Notes: a model not told the origin generated them from the letters alone. Counted from the first letter of the stretch, positions 11,768 to 23,923 are shown. The stretch: DNA of 64,000 nt from Engraulis encrasicolus (GCF_034702125.1 NC_085873.1:45492181-45556180); one strand, 5' to 3'. Translations and numbers: made by a program.

Positions 11768-12159
11768 GGGGTAAGGGTGAGGGCTTTCAATCCCTTCAAA
11801 CAGAGATTTCAAAAGGGTAAAAATGTCAATACTATTTTCACCGTAATTTACGGTTTTATAGTTGTAATAATTGTTGCATGCTAAGTTTAACATTCTTTCT
11901 AATGTGGTTATTTTCTCCATGAAATGCACGTGGGGGGTCGCTAATAACGTCATCCTAATGCGGAAGTTTTGAAGGAATTGCGAGGGTTGTGCAACACCGT
12001 TGTCCTTTTCTAGTAAATTGTTGGTTAAACTATAGAGATGTTGGTTTTGGACGCTGAGAGTGTCATTCCGTGATTGTTGAAGGGGTGTTTCAATTCATAG
12101 GGGTTGCCATTTCAAGCCCAACCATTTACTGCTCCATTTGAAGGAACGAGGGGCAAGGG

Positions 12160-12657
12160 CAGTGTTTCCCACAGAAGTAAAGTATGACATTGGCGCATGG
12201 AAAAACTATAGGACATTTACCCATGACATGTATAGTACTGCATTGTCATTTATAGGAAAGAAATGCAGTACAGTGCATCATTTCTGTTTGCAACACACTT
12301 TTCATTCGTCCCTCATGCAGGGGTCTATGCAATGACACACATTAATTTCTATATGCAGCCCGATGTCTCCTCTGCTGTGTCAATGCTTGCCTGTAACTCA
12401 TTATCATACAACTGTAAAACAATCCCTCTGTCTTTCAAGCACTCATGGTTTTCTCTATAGGATGTATTTACTCCAGGAGGAAAATGCGAAGGAAATCGTT
12501 TTTTTTTAATCGTTTAAAAAAAAACGGAAATCGTTTAAAACAAACAAACAAAAAAATATATATATATATACATATTTTTAACATTTTCGGAAACTATGGC
12601 GGCCAAATTTAAACTATGGCGGTGCGCCATAGTTTCCTCAATGTATGGGAAACACTG
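12160..12657. mobile_element. hAT-type MITE
   Basis: Ends CAGTGTTTCCCACAG and TATGGGAAACACTG, with a perfect 8-bp TSD GGCAAGGG at 12152-12159 and 12658-12665. The right end carries an AACTATGGCGG/CCGCCATAGTT type short palindrome. A TA microsatellite lies near 12555-12570. 498 bp, non-coding. Confidence 0.92.
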
Positions 12658-12704
12658 GGCAAGGGGAAGGTAGGGGTACAGGTGGAAATGGGATTTTGCA
12701 TTAC

Positions 12705-13072
12705 TCTACTTTGCTGATTTGCCTAAACAAGGCAGGATTGCTCACTAATTCACATCACCTAGCCCAAGCCTGATTACTATTTTAGCTAATAAATAAACAA
12801 GCCCAGCTGAGACTAATTACAAATTATACAGGCAATCAACAGTCACAAATATTCAAGCAAATATTTAAGATACAGAATAAATATTTAGTAAAAATCAGAC
12901 CCCAATTAGTCAGTGACATGTATAAAACTATATGAGCAGCTCTTAGGTGATGACTCAATTCCAATCATTCATTTTGAACTGCAGATGTGCCCTAACCAGG
13001 CCATGTCCTCCTAGTGACGCAACACCTTAGGTGTTGCTTTTAGCATATTACTCCAGGAGCAATATAAATATT
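12705..13072. other. No feature seen
   Basis: AT-rich plain sequence. Confidence 0.5.
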
Positions 13073-13736
13073 GGGCCTCATGTATCAATCTTGCGTAGAA
13101 ACCATCGCAGAAATGAGCGCAGCTCTCGTCGTACGGCGAGACTCACGTGAGATTTACTAACCCGTTGCCTTTAAGGCGACCCGGGGGCGACCCGAATGAC
13201 TTTGAACTTCAACTTGATCTTCATTCCGCAATTGTTTAAAATCCAGGTGGTGTAATAAACCCAGGAACATTATATATCATTGGAAAGCTTAGAACCTCAG
13301 GAACACACCTAGCACTACTATACAGGGATTTGAACATATTTCATGTGCATTATTATCAATTTATTACACAATGTCACCTTTCAAATTTGACCCCCCCAAG
13401 CACCCCCGCCTGATGTCTCCCTACCTAGGACATCCAAACATGAAGATATCCTTATCATCATGGTCTCAAAATGTCTGTTACAATCCAAGGTTTATGAAAG
13501 TGTATTCTTTTTTTACTCTATTTCAACCACAAGTTGTACAACTCCACTCAAACTAAACCACTTTATTGTGGAAAAAAACGATCACATTTTTTTTCTCAAG
13601 AATTGTGCTGTTTTTGCCTACACTTCCATATATTTCATATGATCAATGGTATTCCACATGATCCCCAGACCCTGCTGATTACATGGGCACCACTGGAGTG
13701 GCTCTGTGACATTCCTACCCTGAAATACAAGCCTTA

Positions 13737-14236
13737 AGGGCAGATTATAGTTCAGCAACGGCGCCTGTTGCTTATGGTCGCTAACCACTGTTGATGTTAT
13801 AGATCTGCGCACGAGGTCTCATGTCGTTAGCAACATTTGGCTACATAGCTACAAGGCTACAGTACAGTAGTCAGACTGCAGGCATTGTGCCACGAGTGCT
13901 AAACTGATGTATTGTTTGTTTGTTACTTACTAATTCAGTCATTGTAGCTTCATTTATTAACACAGACTAGAAAGAAAGCGTTTGTATTCCACAGAATATT
14001 GACAGTTTGGCTCTCGTAAACTACCGGAGAACTGTGCCGCCACGAGAACGAGGAAGTAGCGAGACGACCAATCACAGCGCCTTTTCTCTGCGACCTTCGC
14101 AACCGTCTGTCGCGTAGTCAGGATTTTTTTGAGGCGCGCGACGACGGTTGCAGAGCCTCTGCGCGGGGGGTGTGGTCGCGCACAGACGGTTGCACAGGCT
14201 CTGCAACCGTCAGCGCCAATAATTATGAATTGGCCT
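13737..14236. mobile_element. Harbinger-like MITE
   Basis: Starts AGGGCAGATTATAGTTCAGC and its right end complement begins AGGCCAATTCATAATT. It is flanked by the trinucleotide TTA on both sides (13734-13736, 14237-14239). The ends and 3-bp TSD fit PIF/Harbinger. The right part is CpG-rich. Confidence 0.6.
14143..14211. repeat. Perfect 16-bp hairpin arms
   Basis: GACGGTTGCAGAGCCT (14143-14158) and AGGCTCTGCAACCGTC (14196-14211) are perfect complements around a 37-base GC-rich loop. Lies just inside the right end of the Harbinger-like MITE. Confidence 0.9.
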
Positions 14237-15252
14237 TTAGAAGAGAGGTAGGCAGGTCCTGTTTTACGCAGCTTTGTGTTGGCTCATTTGCTTTGAATGA
14301 CTGCAGCTCACTCAAAGCAAGAGCTAGAAACTCCATTCAAAGACTGGAAGATAGTCTAGAGACCGGGTTTTCAAATGAGTCATATAGCTCTTCTGTGTTA
14401 CACCCAGGGGCAGAGGAATCTCAAATCTGCTCAAGAATGCCCCTTTCTTTCCATGTTTTTACTGTACATAGTGTACAGTACCATACAGTACTGTACAGCA
14501 ACATCTCTGTAATACTACCCAAAAGGCATATCCAACTAAGTCAGATGACTGTAGAACACCTCAAGGGGTAAGCTTTCATTTGAGACCATCATGAGGCTTC
14601 TAGCTCAAACTGTTCTTGAACAGTGAGACCTTATTTGTGGGGTGCATTTTGACTAATCAAAAGGTCTACAATAAAACACATGGCAAACTGCATGTGCATA
14701 TCCACACATAATTGTCTTGGGAAAAGTCATATATAGGTCATAAATATCCCCTTTGACAAACAGCTTCTGTAGACCTGTGAGTAAGTATCAAATTTGTTTC
14801 CAAGGCAAAATGTATCAGCTAAACTGCTGAAATGTAGTAATTTCCAAGAGTTTCTAAAACCGCCTGTCAGAAAAAAAGATGTTCAAACCCCTGTAAGTCC
14901 TTGGCAGTACATCACAACATCTTCCTGTCACTTCCTGTGGATTCTACAGAGTCTCTACTTTCAAATGGTACCAGCCACTTCATGATAGGTCAAAGTATGC
15001 AGGCACAGGAACCATTTAAGTAGACATTGTGCAAAACCTCAAAAACACTCAAAAATAGCCCTTAAGGGCAAGGGGCTAAACATGCGTACCTCTCCAATCC
15101 CATCGTAAGAGCGAGCGGCTGTTGATAAATCCAGCGTCTGAAAACCATCATAATTAGAATAATCACACCTTCTCTAAAACGGTGGGAAGGGGATCGCACC
15201 CCTGATTTTGCGACATGGAGAGACGCAAACCAGCTAAAACATCCATGTTTCT

Positions 15253-15402
15253 GGGGTCCGTTTCTTGATTGTTGTCGTTGCTAACCGTGTTACCATTCCC
15301 TTGGATTTAGTGGTGAGCGTCGCTGTCGAGAGAGAGTTGAGTCGCTCTTACGAAGGACGTTGCTACCGTCGTTAGCAAAGACGCTTTCGAGATACGGACC
15401 CC
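15253..15402. mobile_element. Small MITE with GGGGTCCGT ends
   Basis: GGGGTCCGTTTCTTGAT on the left and ATACGGACCCC on the right are inverted; GTTGCTAAC/GTTAGCAAAG extends the pairing. 150 bp, TSD unresolved. Confidence 0.65.
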
Positions 15403-16350
15403 TGGTTGATTGACAGCTTGAAATTAGGCTTTATATTACGCGAGGTAGACAACAGAATAACACGTGGAAATAACCAACAGCAGTTGTCAACAGTGTTTCG
15501 GTTCTCAATATGGAAGGGGTAGAGATTGATTTCCAAATAATGTTGGTTACAATGAAATGTTTCATTGACTACAGCAGAAATAATGAAGATAATGATAGAT
15601 TGATTTTATTTTTCGGAACTTTTTAAAATTATGTCAAGAAAATGGTCCTACATGAAACTGGCCGTCAAACAGTGCTCAAACCACTTGTTGGGGAAGTAAA
15701 GTTTTACATGTCCTCCAGTGCGCTGTCCTTCTCGCGCTCATGTACGCCCTGCTTCTCTCCTGCGCTCCAGTCCTTCGACGGAATAGCCTTTTTGCCACCT
15801 TAATGGTCGACTATTACGTGTAGCCCATATTGGGATAGTCGTTGTGCGCGAAACGGAGAAACTCAACCGGGTGATTATTACTATAGGCTGTAGGCTGATG
15901 TGCGCCTGAACTCCCAGCTGTTAAAATGAAGAGACGTCGGTCCATTGATCCCATGACTGAAGGCACATTTCAATACGGCTGTATATTGCACAATTATTCA
16001 CACATCATGTCAAATGACAATAAAAGCTGACTTGACTTGACTTGAAATCACATATTAGAAGTCTCTTGCCGTTGTTGACCTACTGTAATAAATTAACACA
16101 GCGCTCCCAGGAAGGATGCACCAATTCAAACAGGTAGAAGTACGGTTATAGGCAAAATATACAATGTAAACACATTTTTTTTAAATTATGTAGGCTACAT
16201 AGTTATGTTAATGAGTTGTGGCGCTACAACTGCTGCTCAAGTTGGTGATCAGTCATCTGAAGTCCAACTTGAAAACGGCGTACACCGTCTGAGAGTGGTC
16301 GTACGGATTTCATCTTTCCTGCGCTTACGATGAGATTTGATAAATGCCAA

Positions 16351-17849
16351 CTGGTCGTAGGAAAAGAACGTACGCACGACGTACGTATGATTCTCGTCGT
16401 GATTATTATTGGCTGTATGCGCGCGCCAGTTACCAATGGCAACATGGACGCTCACTCCGAGTCATCCGAGCAGGGATGCCTAGTCAACTTGCTTTCTTAA
16501 TAAGCGCCAAATCAACAGTTGTCAGTGAACGCATGGTCTTTTGTTGTAGGCCTAGTGTAGGCCATGTTTTAACATGCCGAGGCGGTCTTAAATGTTGAAC
16601 ATAAAATGACGAAGTTTGTCACTGCATTGTTCGCCAAGGATTACATTTCCAACATGTGCTAGCAAGGAGCACAATATGGATAACTAGAAGACGCACAAGC
16701 TACGTGGAGTAAGGTAGGAGAGGTCTCCTGTTACTACTTTGTCCGCTGTGACATATCATGTCCTTCACGTAGGTTCTTCTTAATTGTTGTCACTTTTACT
16801 GTACAGTTGTAACTATGCGCGTGCAACCTTTCCTGATTTTATATTGACCGCATGGACATCAGGGGAAATTACATTCTCTTGGGGGCCGAACAGGCTACTG
16901 TTCTTCGGGGTTAAATTATAGCCGGTAGCTTCACAGGGCTCGCGGGGATTTATTTGTACTAACAGTAACGTAACAAATGCTTCGATAGCCGTGCTGACTG
17001 CATCCAAAACGTATTCGCTAGTTTTCGCCTTTCTTATCCTCTCACGCCCCTCCCATGCATTTGATCACCGCACCCAACATCTCTGGTTAGTCTAACCGAA
17101 AGAAACATAAGGTGCGCTGTCACATGTGTGTGTGTGTGTGCGTGTTTATACTTACTATGCGTGCGTAACTAAATTAGGCTACTGCAAATTGCCTCATCCT
17201 AACGTCTTTGCCTATCTTGGCTATTTATCACGTGCTATTTTGAGTATGGAGGAGCCCACATAGAAAATCTTGCTTGCGCACAGGTTCTGTTGTTATTACA
17301 GTGGTTTTCGGGCTTCAGACGAGTTCGGACACAAACATTTTAATTAGTCTCGGGCTCGGGTCGGGGTCGATAACTTTTCTGTCGGCTGAGGGCCGGGCTC
17401 GGACAGAAAAATACGGCCCGAGCCACACTCTAGTTTGCACCAGTAGCAAACCAAGTTAAATGGGTTTGTGACGTCATCTAGCAATTTCTAAAGACTTTTC
17501 GGAGCCAGTAGCGACTTTCTGTGATTTTTTTTTGTGTGGCAACACTGACACAAAATGCTCCATACAGAAGTTGGAGCCAGGGTGGACCTCACTGGAAAGA
17601 CTGCTCTTTGATCCATCCCTATGAGAATGAATCTGGATAATCTGGTCTGGTCTAGCAATTATTAACTGACCCCAAATATGCCCACCGTGACACAATGCTT
17701 GTCGTACATGCTTAGTAGGAGCTGCTTGTGTAATGGAATGCTTTCAATCGTACAACCTTTCTGAATAAATATGACTCTGTGCGCAAGCTGTACTTTTGTC
17801 ATACATCAGTACTACAAAGCCTTCAAGTGCAGCATAGTCTGAAATTCCC
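16351..17849. other. No gene recognised; CpG-containing repeat-like stretch
   Basis: Short TG run near 17125. GC-rich stretch near 17340-17430 with GGGCTCGGGTCGGG and CGGCCCGAGCC that may be a hAT terminus. A GACTTGACTT repeat lies upstream near 16028. No protein domain seen. Confidence 0.45.
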
Positions 17850-19972
17850 TGATAATAATAATAATAATAATTGTATTTGTATAGCACTGTGTCATACAAG
17901 GCATGTAACTCAAAGTGCTTAACAAATGGAAAAAAACATTTTTAGAGATAGATTTAAAAGGAGAGGTATAGAGGAGAGGCAGAAAAAGCAGGAAGGCAGA
18001 GGAAGAAGAGATAGACAGAGAATGTAGAGTCATAAGGTCAACGTAGGATAGGACCAGGATTCTTAGATGTGTAAGGTCCATAGTGGCTGGGCCTATCATA
18101 AGTCATAGATAGTCACACAGAGATTGGGCGCTCAGGTGCGGCCCCTGGTGGCATCAGGGGTGAGGAAAAACTCCCTTTCGCTTGATTCATAGTTTGTAAG
18201 GGGGAAAAAAAAGCTCAGTGAAGTCTGAGAAAAAAAAGACCCCCTATAGTCAGGAAGAAACCTCAGGCAGAGACCAGCGGCCACCTAGGGGAGCCCCCTG
18301 CCAGGGCTGGTTGCGAGTAGTAAGGGCGCTGCGGCAGCTGGGACACTATGACGCCTTGGCAGCTAGGAGTTGGCAAGGATGAAGAGGTGGGTCTTCAGCT
18401 GCTTCTTAAAGGAGTCGACGGAGGTGGCTGATCGGATCTCGATGGGGAGGGCGTTCCATCTCTTGGGCGCATAGCAGGCAAACGCGGCGTCGCCGATCTT
18501 CTTCTGCGGGGGGTGGGGGTCCTTAGCAGCTTGGCATCAGTGGACCTGAGAGCTCGAGCAGGGGCATAAAAAGAGAGCATGTCTGAGATATAGCTAGGGG
18601 CAAGTCCATTTAATGCTTTAAATACTGTGAGCAGAATCTTAAAGTCGATTCTGTATGAGACAGGTAACCAGTGCAGGTCTGCCAAGACAGGAGAGATGTG
18701 CTCTCTCATTCTGGTTCTTGTTAGGATTCTTGCCGCAGAATTTTGAATGAGTTGCAATTTGTCAATTATTTTTTTTGGGAGACCAGAGAAGAGAGCATTG
18801 CAGTACTCTATCCTACTGGTGACAAAAGCATGAATACGTTTTTCAACGTCTTGTTGGGGGGCCAAGCCGCGTACTTTATTAACTTTGTTCTAAGATGGAA
18901 AAAAGCAGATTTTGTTATCTTGTTGATGTGAGGCTCAAAGCTCAAATCCGAGTCTATGACCACACCTAGGCTAGTAACCTTATCTTTAATGTGTATGCTT
19001 AGGTCACCTAGGCTTGAGTGGAGTTTTGCACGTTTTTCCTTAGGCCCAATGAGCAACACTTCAGTTTTATCCTCATTTAATTTTAGGAAGTTACTGTTCA
19101 TCCAATCTGTGATGGCAGACATGCATTTAGTCAAGGCATGAATGGCAGTGGTTTGGCTAGGCTCGACAGAGATATATAGTTGAGTGTCATCGGCATAGCT
19201 ATGAAAATCAACATTGTGCTCTCTGATGATGGAGCCCAGGGGCAACATATAGAGAGAGAAGAGGAGAGGGCCCAAGCAACTACCCTGAGCAACTCCAAAA
19301 GGCACATCCTACTTGTTGGAGACGTGCTCTCCAATGGTGACAAAAAACTGCCTTCCTGTGATGTATGTTTTGAACCATTTTAAGACGTGACCGGACAAGC
19401 CTACCCAAGATTCAAGGCGGTCAATTAGTATGTTGTGGTCTATCGTGTCAAAGGCGGCACTGAGGTCGAGGAGGATAAGTGCTGAAACTTTGTTTGCGGC
19501 AGTGCTGAGCCTAAGATCACTTATTATTTTGGTTAGTGCTGTTTCGGTGCTATGGTTGGCTCTAAAGCCTGATTGGAATTTTTCCAAGATATCATTCCCA
19601 GCCAGATGTTGATTAAGCTGTTTAAATACAACTTTTTCTAGTACCTTGCTTATAAAGGGGAGGTTTGATATAGGTCTGTAGTTGTTTAAAGAATTCTGAT
19701 CTAAATTTGTCTTTTTTAGGAGTGGCTTTACCATGGCTGTTTTGAATGAGCTTGGAAAAATGCCTGTAAGCATAGAGGTGTTAACAATTTGCAGTAAAGG
19801 TGCTGCTAAGCAACCAAGTATGTTTTTTAGCAGATGTGTGGGGATCGCGTCAAGGCTGCAGGTAGACTGCTTACTTTCCCTGACTATTTTACAGAGGTCG
19901 TCCTCTGTGATTGGACAAAACTTTTGGAAGCTCTCAGGTCTCCTAGGGGGGTTGATGGGTAGCATGTAATTT
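17850..19972 (-). pseudogene. 5'-truncated L2-type LINE, reverse transcriptase
   Basis: Read on the minus strand from 19965, the frame carries typical reverse-transcriptase blocks: LLKKTNLD, NYRPISNLPFISKVLEKVV, FQSGFRANHSTETAL, LDLSAAFDTIDH, then after a stop [24 protein letters not shown] (catalytic YADD) and [12 protein letters not shown]. The frame has one TAG at about 19306-19308 between the ITGRQFF and GVAQGS blocks, and a frameshift near 18810-18865. The last part (18395-18865) holds the conserved tail [14 protein letters not shown] … LHWLPV. The 3' UTR ends with (ATT)n at about 17852-17872, typical of L2-like elements. Endonuclease and ORF1 are missing, so the copy is 5'-truncated and dead. 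Confidence 0.88.
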
Positions 19973-19987
19973 TTCCAACGCCTCTTT

Positions 19988-20755
19988 GGTCGTATGCGTC
20001 AATATTCCGAAAATTTTACATTGATCCTACTGCCCATTAACTCTTTCAAATAATTCAATTAAACCCTTTGCTCCGACCACTCAACGTTCCGACCAATGGC
20101 TGTTTGGGGACGGTCATCATAATTCCCCAGGTCGTATGTCCTGCTCCTCTTTTCCTCTGTGCTAGACTTCAGCTGCATGGGCTGCGACGAGCACATAGAT
20201 TGCGCTTGGTCAAGCTATGCTCTTATAGCCTGGTGAACCAGCGCCACCCGCTGGACGGCAAAATGTTTTGTCTACGGGTGGGTCTGGCCTCGCATAATGA
20301 TTCAATGAAGCCAGAATGCCATGAATCTGGCAAACCAATTACAACGCAAAGATGTGTTTTGAATCAAAGCGGGCAGGGTTTTGAGGGAAGGTTGTTCTCA
20401 TCAACAATCCTCGGATGTATTATGCATCGAGGCCAGACTAAATTAGACATCCACATTTAGTCTGGTTTATCAGGCTAATGCTCTTACCAAAACCATTCCT
20501 AAACCTAACCTTTCAGTATTGCAACGTGTCTGAGTTTTAAATTAGTGCCTTGACCAAAACTTTACCTAAACCTAACCCGTCACAGACAGCTGCATGACCA
20601 CTGCGCATACCAGAGACGACGGTAAATCTAAACCAAAGCAGCGTTTCGTCGGAACATTGGATTGTCGGGTTTCATTTTATCGGGTAAAAGGTCTGCAAGA
20701 CTAAGTGCTGTAGGATCACTGGGACATTTTCGGAATATTGATGCATCGGACCAAT
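19988..20755. repeat. Foldback repeat with ATATTCCGAAAAT ends
   Basis: Left GTATGCGTCAATATTCCGAA and right TTCGGAATATTGATGCATC are inverted. Interior carries CTAAACCTAACC-like phrases. It is interrupted by the MITE at 20226-20477. Confidence 0.65.
20226..20477. mobile_element. TAGCC-ended MITE with 9-bp TSD
   Basis: Ends TAGCCTGGTGAACCAG and CTGGTTTATCAGGCTA are inverted repeats. Perfect 9-bp TSD ATGCTCTTA at 20217-20225 and 20478-20486. 252 bp, no coding. A 9-bp TSD fits Mutator-like elements, but the superfamily is not established. Confidence 0.85.
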
Positions 20756-21650
20756 GGTGCGTCGGATAAACAAGCAGTCCCCGTGCTGATGCTAGGCTGA
20801 CAAATGTTGTAATGTCATCTAATGTTTGAGAGTGGCCAGGCCTTTTTTTCTTTCTTTTTTTGTAAATATGTGAAAGTACACTGCACCTCTGAGGACCAAG
20901 GTCGGTAGCTAATTCATGTATGAGAATGTAACGCCTTGTTTTCCTTGTTCAAAAGTCAATCCACAATTCTTCGGCTTTGATGGTTGTGAAGTGAGCTGTA
21001 GCTAATACTACTTCATCGACATCTACATCTCTGATGTAGATCCTTTGATTATCTGCGGATTGCCCATTGGTCTGACAGCCCATAACTGAGACAATAAGCC
21101 ATAGAAGAGGAGAGAAGCCATAATTTAAAAGTGAATATTTACAAAATTATGAAGCTAAAAACAATTGTATACTGACAGAACATGCCTTTACTAACGGTTA
21201 GGGTTAAGAATTGTTTTGGTTAGGGCATAGTTTTAACATGTGTTCGGACTAATAGGAAGATGGACTAATACTCTGTGGTCAATTGTCTGACTAATGGCAC
21301 GTCTGAACCAATGACATGGAACCTGATATTTATGTCTGACAGCATGCAGAATAAAAAAAGCAGGTGTGTGTCAGCCTCCTCGTGTGCAAGGTGATACTTC
21401 ATCAACTGCTGCATAGTCTTTCTTGTTGGTCAGCACACTCAAGCCTGCTGTCTCAACAGTAACCTCTTGAACGTCAAGGGATAGAATAGCAGGCGCCAAA
21501 AACTCAAACTATTCTGTCTTGGTCAAACCATTTTTCAGAAAGAACACTCAGCTCTCTTGGGATGGGGTTATCTGGTGCCACTCTTTGTCTTGCTCCAGTC
21601 CCTCAATTGTCCCTGGCGCCAGTTTTAAGACTGCCCTGATAATAGACATC
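20756..21650. other. No gene confidently seen
   Basis: Contains a GGTTAGGGTTAAGAATTG phrase like that of nearby repeats. On the minus strand about 21380-21520 can be read without stops for around 45 codons, but no family is recognised. Confidence 0.4.
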
Positions 21651-21760
21651 CCATACATCAGGGATATTCAATTATATTTCAACAAGGGCCATTTTTTTTT
21701 AAAATTCCTCCCAGTAAAGGGGCCGAACTACACGTATGTATTATGGTTGCCAACTGTTAA

Positions 21761-23580
21761 CACATTGAATACCGGCGGTGCTCACGGAATTATGTCGTAG
21801 AATACCAGCGTTCTAAGCCCTTTTTTACGTTTTTTTGTAGACTCACAGCTTATTATGTGATAGGGCCACTGAAATATGTTATGACTCGTTTGAAAGTGGA
21901 GACGCTGCCCTCTTAGTAGGTGAAAACTGTGTGTCTCTACAAGCTTTTATTGCCGAGTAAACCCACGCTAAACCGAAGTGGGTATCCATGGAATTCAGCT
22001 ACAATCGGAGATATTGAGGTTTTTGTGAAGGGTGCGCTTCTTCAGAATGTGACGAGTTTGAAAGGGGATGAGTTGGTTTTAATCACAATTTGGTGCAAGG
22101 TTAGCTCTGACACACATCTTCCTGCACGTCAAGACACGCCTCCTGCTCTAAACCACTACGACAACGGCAATCAATGCCCTTCGAAATCCACGTTTTTCAC
22201 ACAGACTGAACACAAGCTCTTTGCACACATGCAGAAGGTCGGACATTTGCTAAAATAGTTCCCGATGACTCCCGAAATAATAGCCCAACATTGACAACAA
22301 ATCCCAATGATATGATGCTTAGATGTAGCCCATCCGATCCATATGTAGCCATCTATGCTAGCTTCTGGCTTTTCACATACAGGAAGACAGTTCAACATAG
22401 GGGTGAATAATCAAATAAACTTATCTGGTTGGCGATCAAACTTCTAAATCGGAGCGCATTACTCCAATTACACTTCGGGTGCCATTTTGATCCAAGGAGC
22501 TGGTAAAGGTCTAGGTAGCAAGCCCAGAAAGTTCAAGATACTCCTGGCACGATATACAATGGTCTCTGTGTTTACCTATTGCGTGAAGTCAGACACAATA
22601 CACGCTACCGATCGTGGGCTACTAGGGAAACAACAACATAGCACGATTCACGAATACGGCAGCACACCTCCTGCTCTGTCACACTACGACACCAGCAATC
22701 GATGCCCTTTGAAATCCCCGTTTTTCACGTGGACTGAACACAAACTCTTTGCACACATGCAGAGGGTGAGACATTTGCTAAAATAGCTCCCGATGACACC
22801 CGAAATAATAGCCCAACATTGACAACAAATCCAAATGATATGATGCTTAGATGTAGCCTAGCCCATCCGATCCGAATCATATGCGGTGGCAGATGGACAC
22901 TCCCAACTGAGATCGCTCCCGGACGTGTAGTCCCAGGTGTTTCTATCACTCCCGGACGTGTAGTCCCACCCGGATCGATAGTCTGGCTAGTGGGAGCGAG
23001 CCGACAGGGGAGCGTCCTGCGTTGGGAGCGACAATCAGGGAATCATGATATGTAGCCATGCTAGCTTCTGGCTTCTCACATACAGGAAGACACAGAAACT
23101 TATCTTTTTGGCGATCAAACGTCCAAATCGGAGCGCATTACTGCAATCACATATCGGGTGCCATTTGGATCCAAGGATCTGGTAAAGGTCTAGCAAGTCC
23201 AGAAAGTTCAAGATACTCCAGGCACTATACAATGGTGTTTACCTATTGCGTGAAGTCAGAGACAACACATGCTACAGTGACCGTACTAGGGAAATCAATG
23301 CAGGCAGCGCGATAGGCGACATGGGTTGGCATCCAGACATCTTGGTAAGTTAAATTAAAATATCCAAATCATAACACTCAAACATCATAACAATCAAACA
23401 ACTTTGGACTGCAAATGTTGTCATTTATGTCCATCACAGAGCTACCAAAATCACATATATTGTCCATTGAAGGGTGTAGATTCAAAATATGATATTTAAA
23501 TGCAAAGACGTATTTTTACGTTTTGGTATACAACGCATGGGCGTGAAAAACGCATTATTACGTCGTCGGTACTCAATGTG
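21761..23580. mobile_element. TTAA-flanked element with internal tandem duplication
   Basis: Left CACATTGAATACCGGCG and right complement CACATTGAGTACCGACG are inverted repeats; TTAA at 21757-21760 and 23581-23584. piggyBac-like by ends and target. The body holds two related units (22139-22630 and 22667-23294). No transposase recognised. Confidence 0.8.
22139..23294. repeat. Two diverged tandem units inside the TTAA element
   Basis: Unit A (22139-22630) and unit B (22667-23294) share the series CCTCCTGCTCT, CATTTGCTAAAATAG, CGAAATAATAGCCCAACATT, ATGATATGATGCTTAGATG and TTTACCTATTGCGTGAAGTC in the same order. Unit B has an extra ~150 bp near 22880-23040 with two copies of CTCCCGGACGTGTAGTCCCA. 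Confidence 0.85.
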
Positions 23581-23814
23581 TTAATGAAAAAAATATGGGA
23601 GACTTCATTGAAGTGGAGGGTCTGGGGGTCCTCCCCCAGAAAAATTGCATTTCTTAGATGTATTTTCCTGCATTTTAACATCCCGTGTCCCGTTTCAGCA
23701 TGATAACGGAGCCCATACTTTTACTTCTAAATTCCAAAAAATGATTCTGTATTTACAAGGGGCTTGTGGGGGCCCAGAACCTTGCCGTCCAAGGGCCCCA
23801 TTTGAATAGCCCTG

Positions 23815-23923
23815 CCATACAAGATCCAGTCTTTTTTTTATTTTTACATGTGGTCAATGCTCTTTGGATAAAAGGGAGGAAGATATATGAGGCATATTTT
23901 GTGGACTCAGAAAGCTACCTGTG
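23815..23923. other. Target region of the long-arm element
   Basis: Short sequence between the hAT shell and the long-arm element. The first eight bases are the hAT TSD and 23924-23929 (GGTGAG) is the next element's TSD. Confidence 0.6.

Larger units (their letters stand above)
11320..12704. mobile_element. AGGGGTAGGGG-rich interspersed element, twice interrupted
   Basis: Begins GTAATACCCGTTTTCCGCAT and ends GGATTTTGCATTAC, with GTAAT/ATTAC ends and subterminal AGGGGTAGGGG motifs on both sides. I recall this composition from fish repeats. Two later insertions with clear TSDs (11398-11767, 12160-12657) sit inside it. No coding capacity. Confidence 0.6.
13161..15075. mobile_element. piggyBac-like element flanked by CTAA
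   Basis: Left end CCCGTTGCCTTTAAGGCG and the complement of the right end CCCCTTGCCCTTAAGGGC match at most positions. Both flanks are CTAA (13157-13160, 15076-15079), a variant of the TTAA target. No transposase recognised in 1.9 kb; it hosts a Harbinger-like MITE. Confidence 0.6.
13073..16350. mobile_element. Composite outer repeat starting GGGCCTCATGTATCAA
   Basis: The left end (GGGCCTCATGTATCAATC) and a right region near 16325-16350 (GATGAGATTTGATAAATGCC) are loosely inverted. CGTACG/CGTCGT motifs recur at both sides (about 13130; 16370-16400). The interior is a mosaic with the elements at 13161-15075, 13737-14236 and 15253-15402. The outer boundaries are tentative because no TSD was found. 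Confidence 0.35.
21659..23814. mobile_element. hAT-type shell element
   Basis: Starts CAGGGATATTCAATTATA and ends TTTGAATAGCCCTG. Flanks CCATACAT (21651-21658) and CCATACAA (23815-23822) match at 7 of 8 bases, as an aged 8-bp TSD. Nearly all the interior is a TTAA-flanked element. Confidence 0.78.

Noticed and set aside
13073..16350. Single 3.3-kb autonomous transposon
   Set aside because: The interior resolves into separate elements with their own ends; outer ends pair weakly and no transposase is seen.
20756..21640. Possible minus-strand exon near 21380-21520
   Set aside because: About 45 stop-free codons only; no family recognised.
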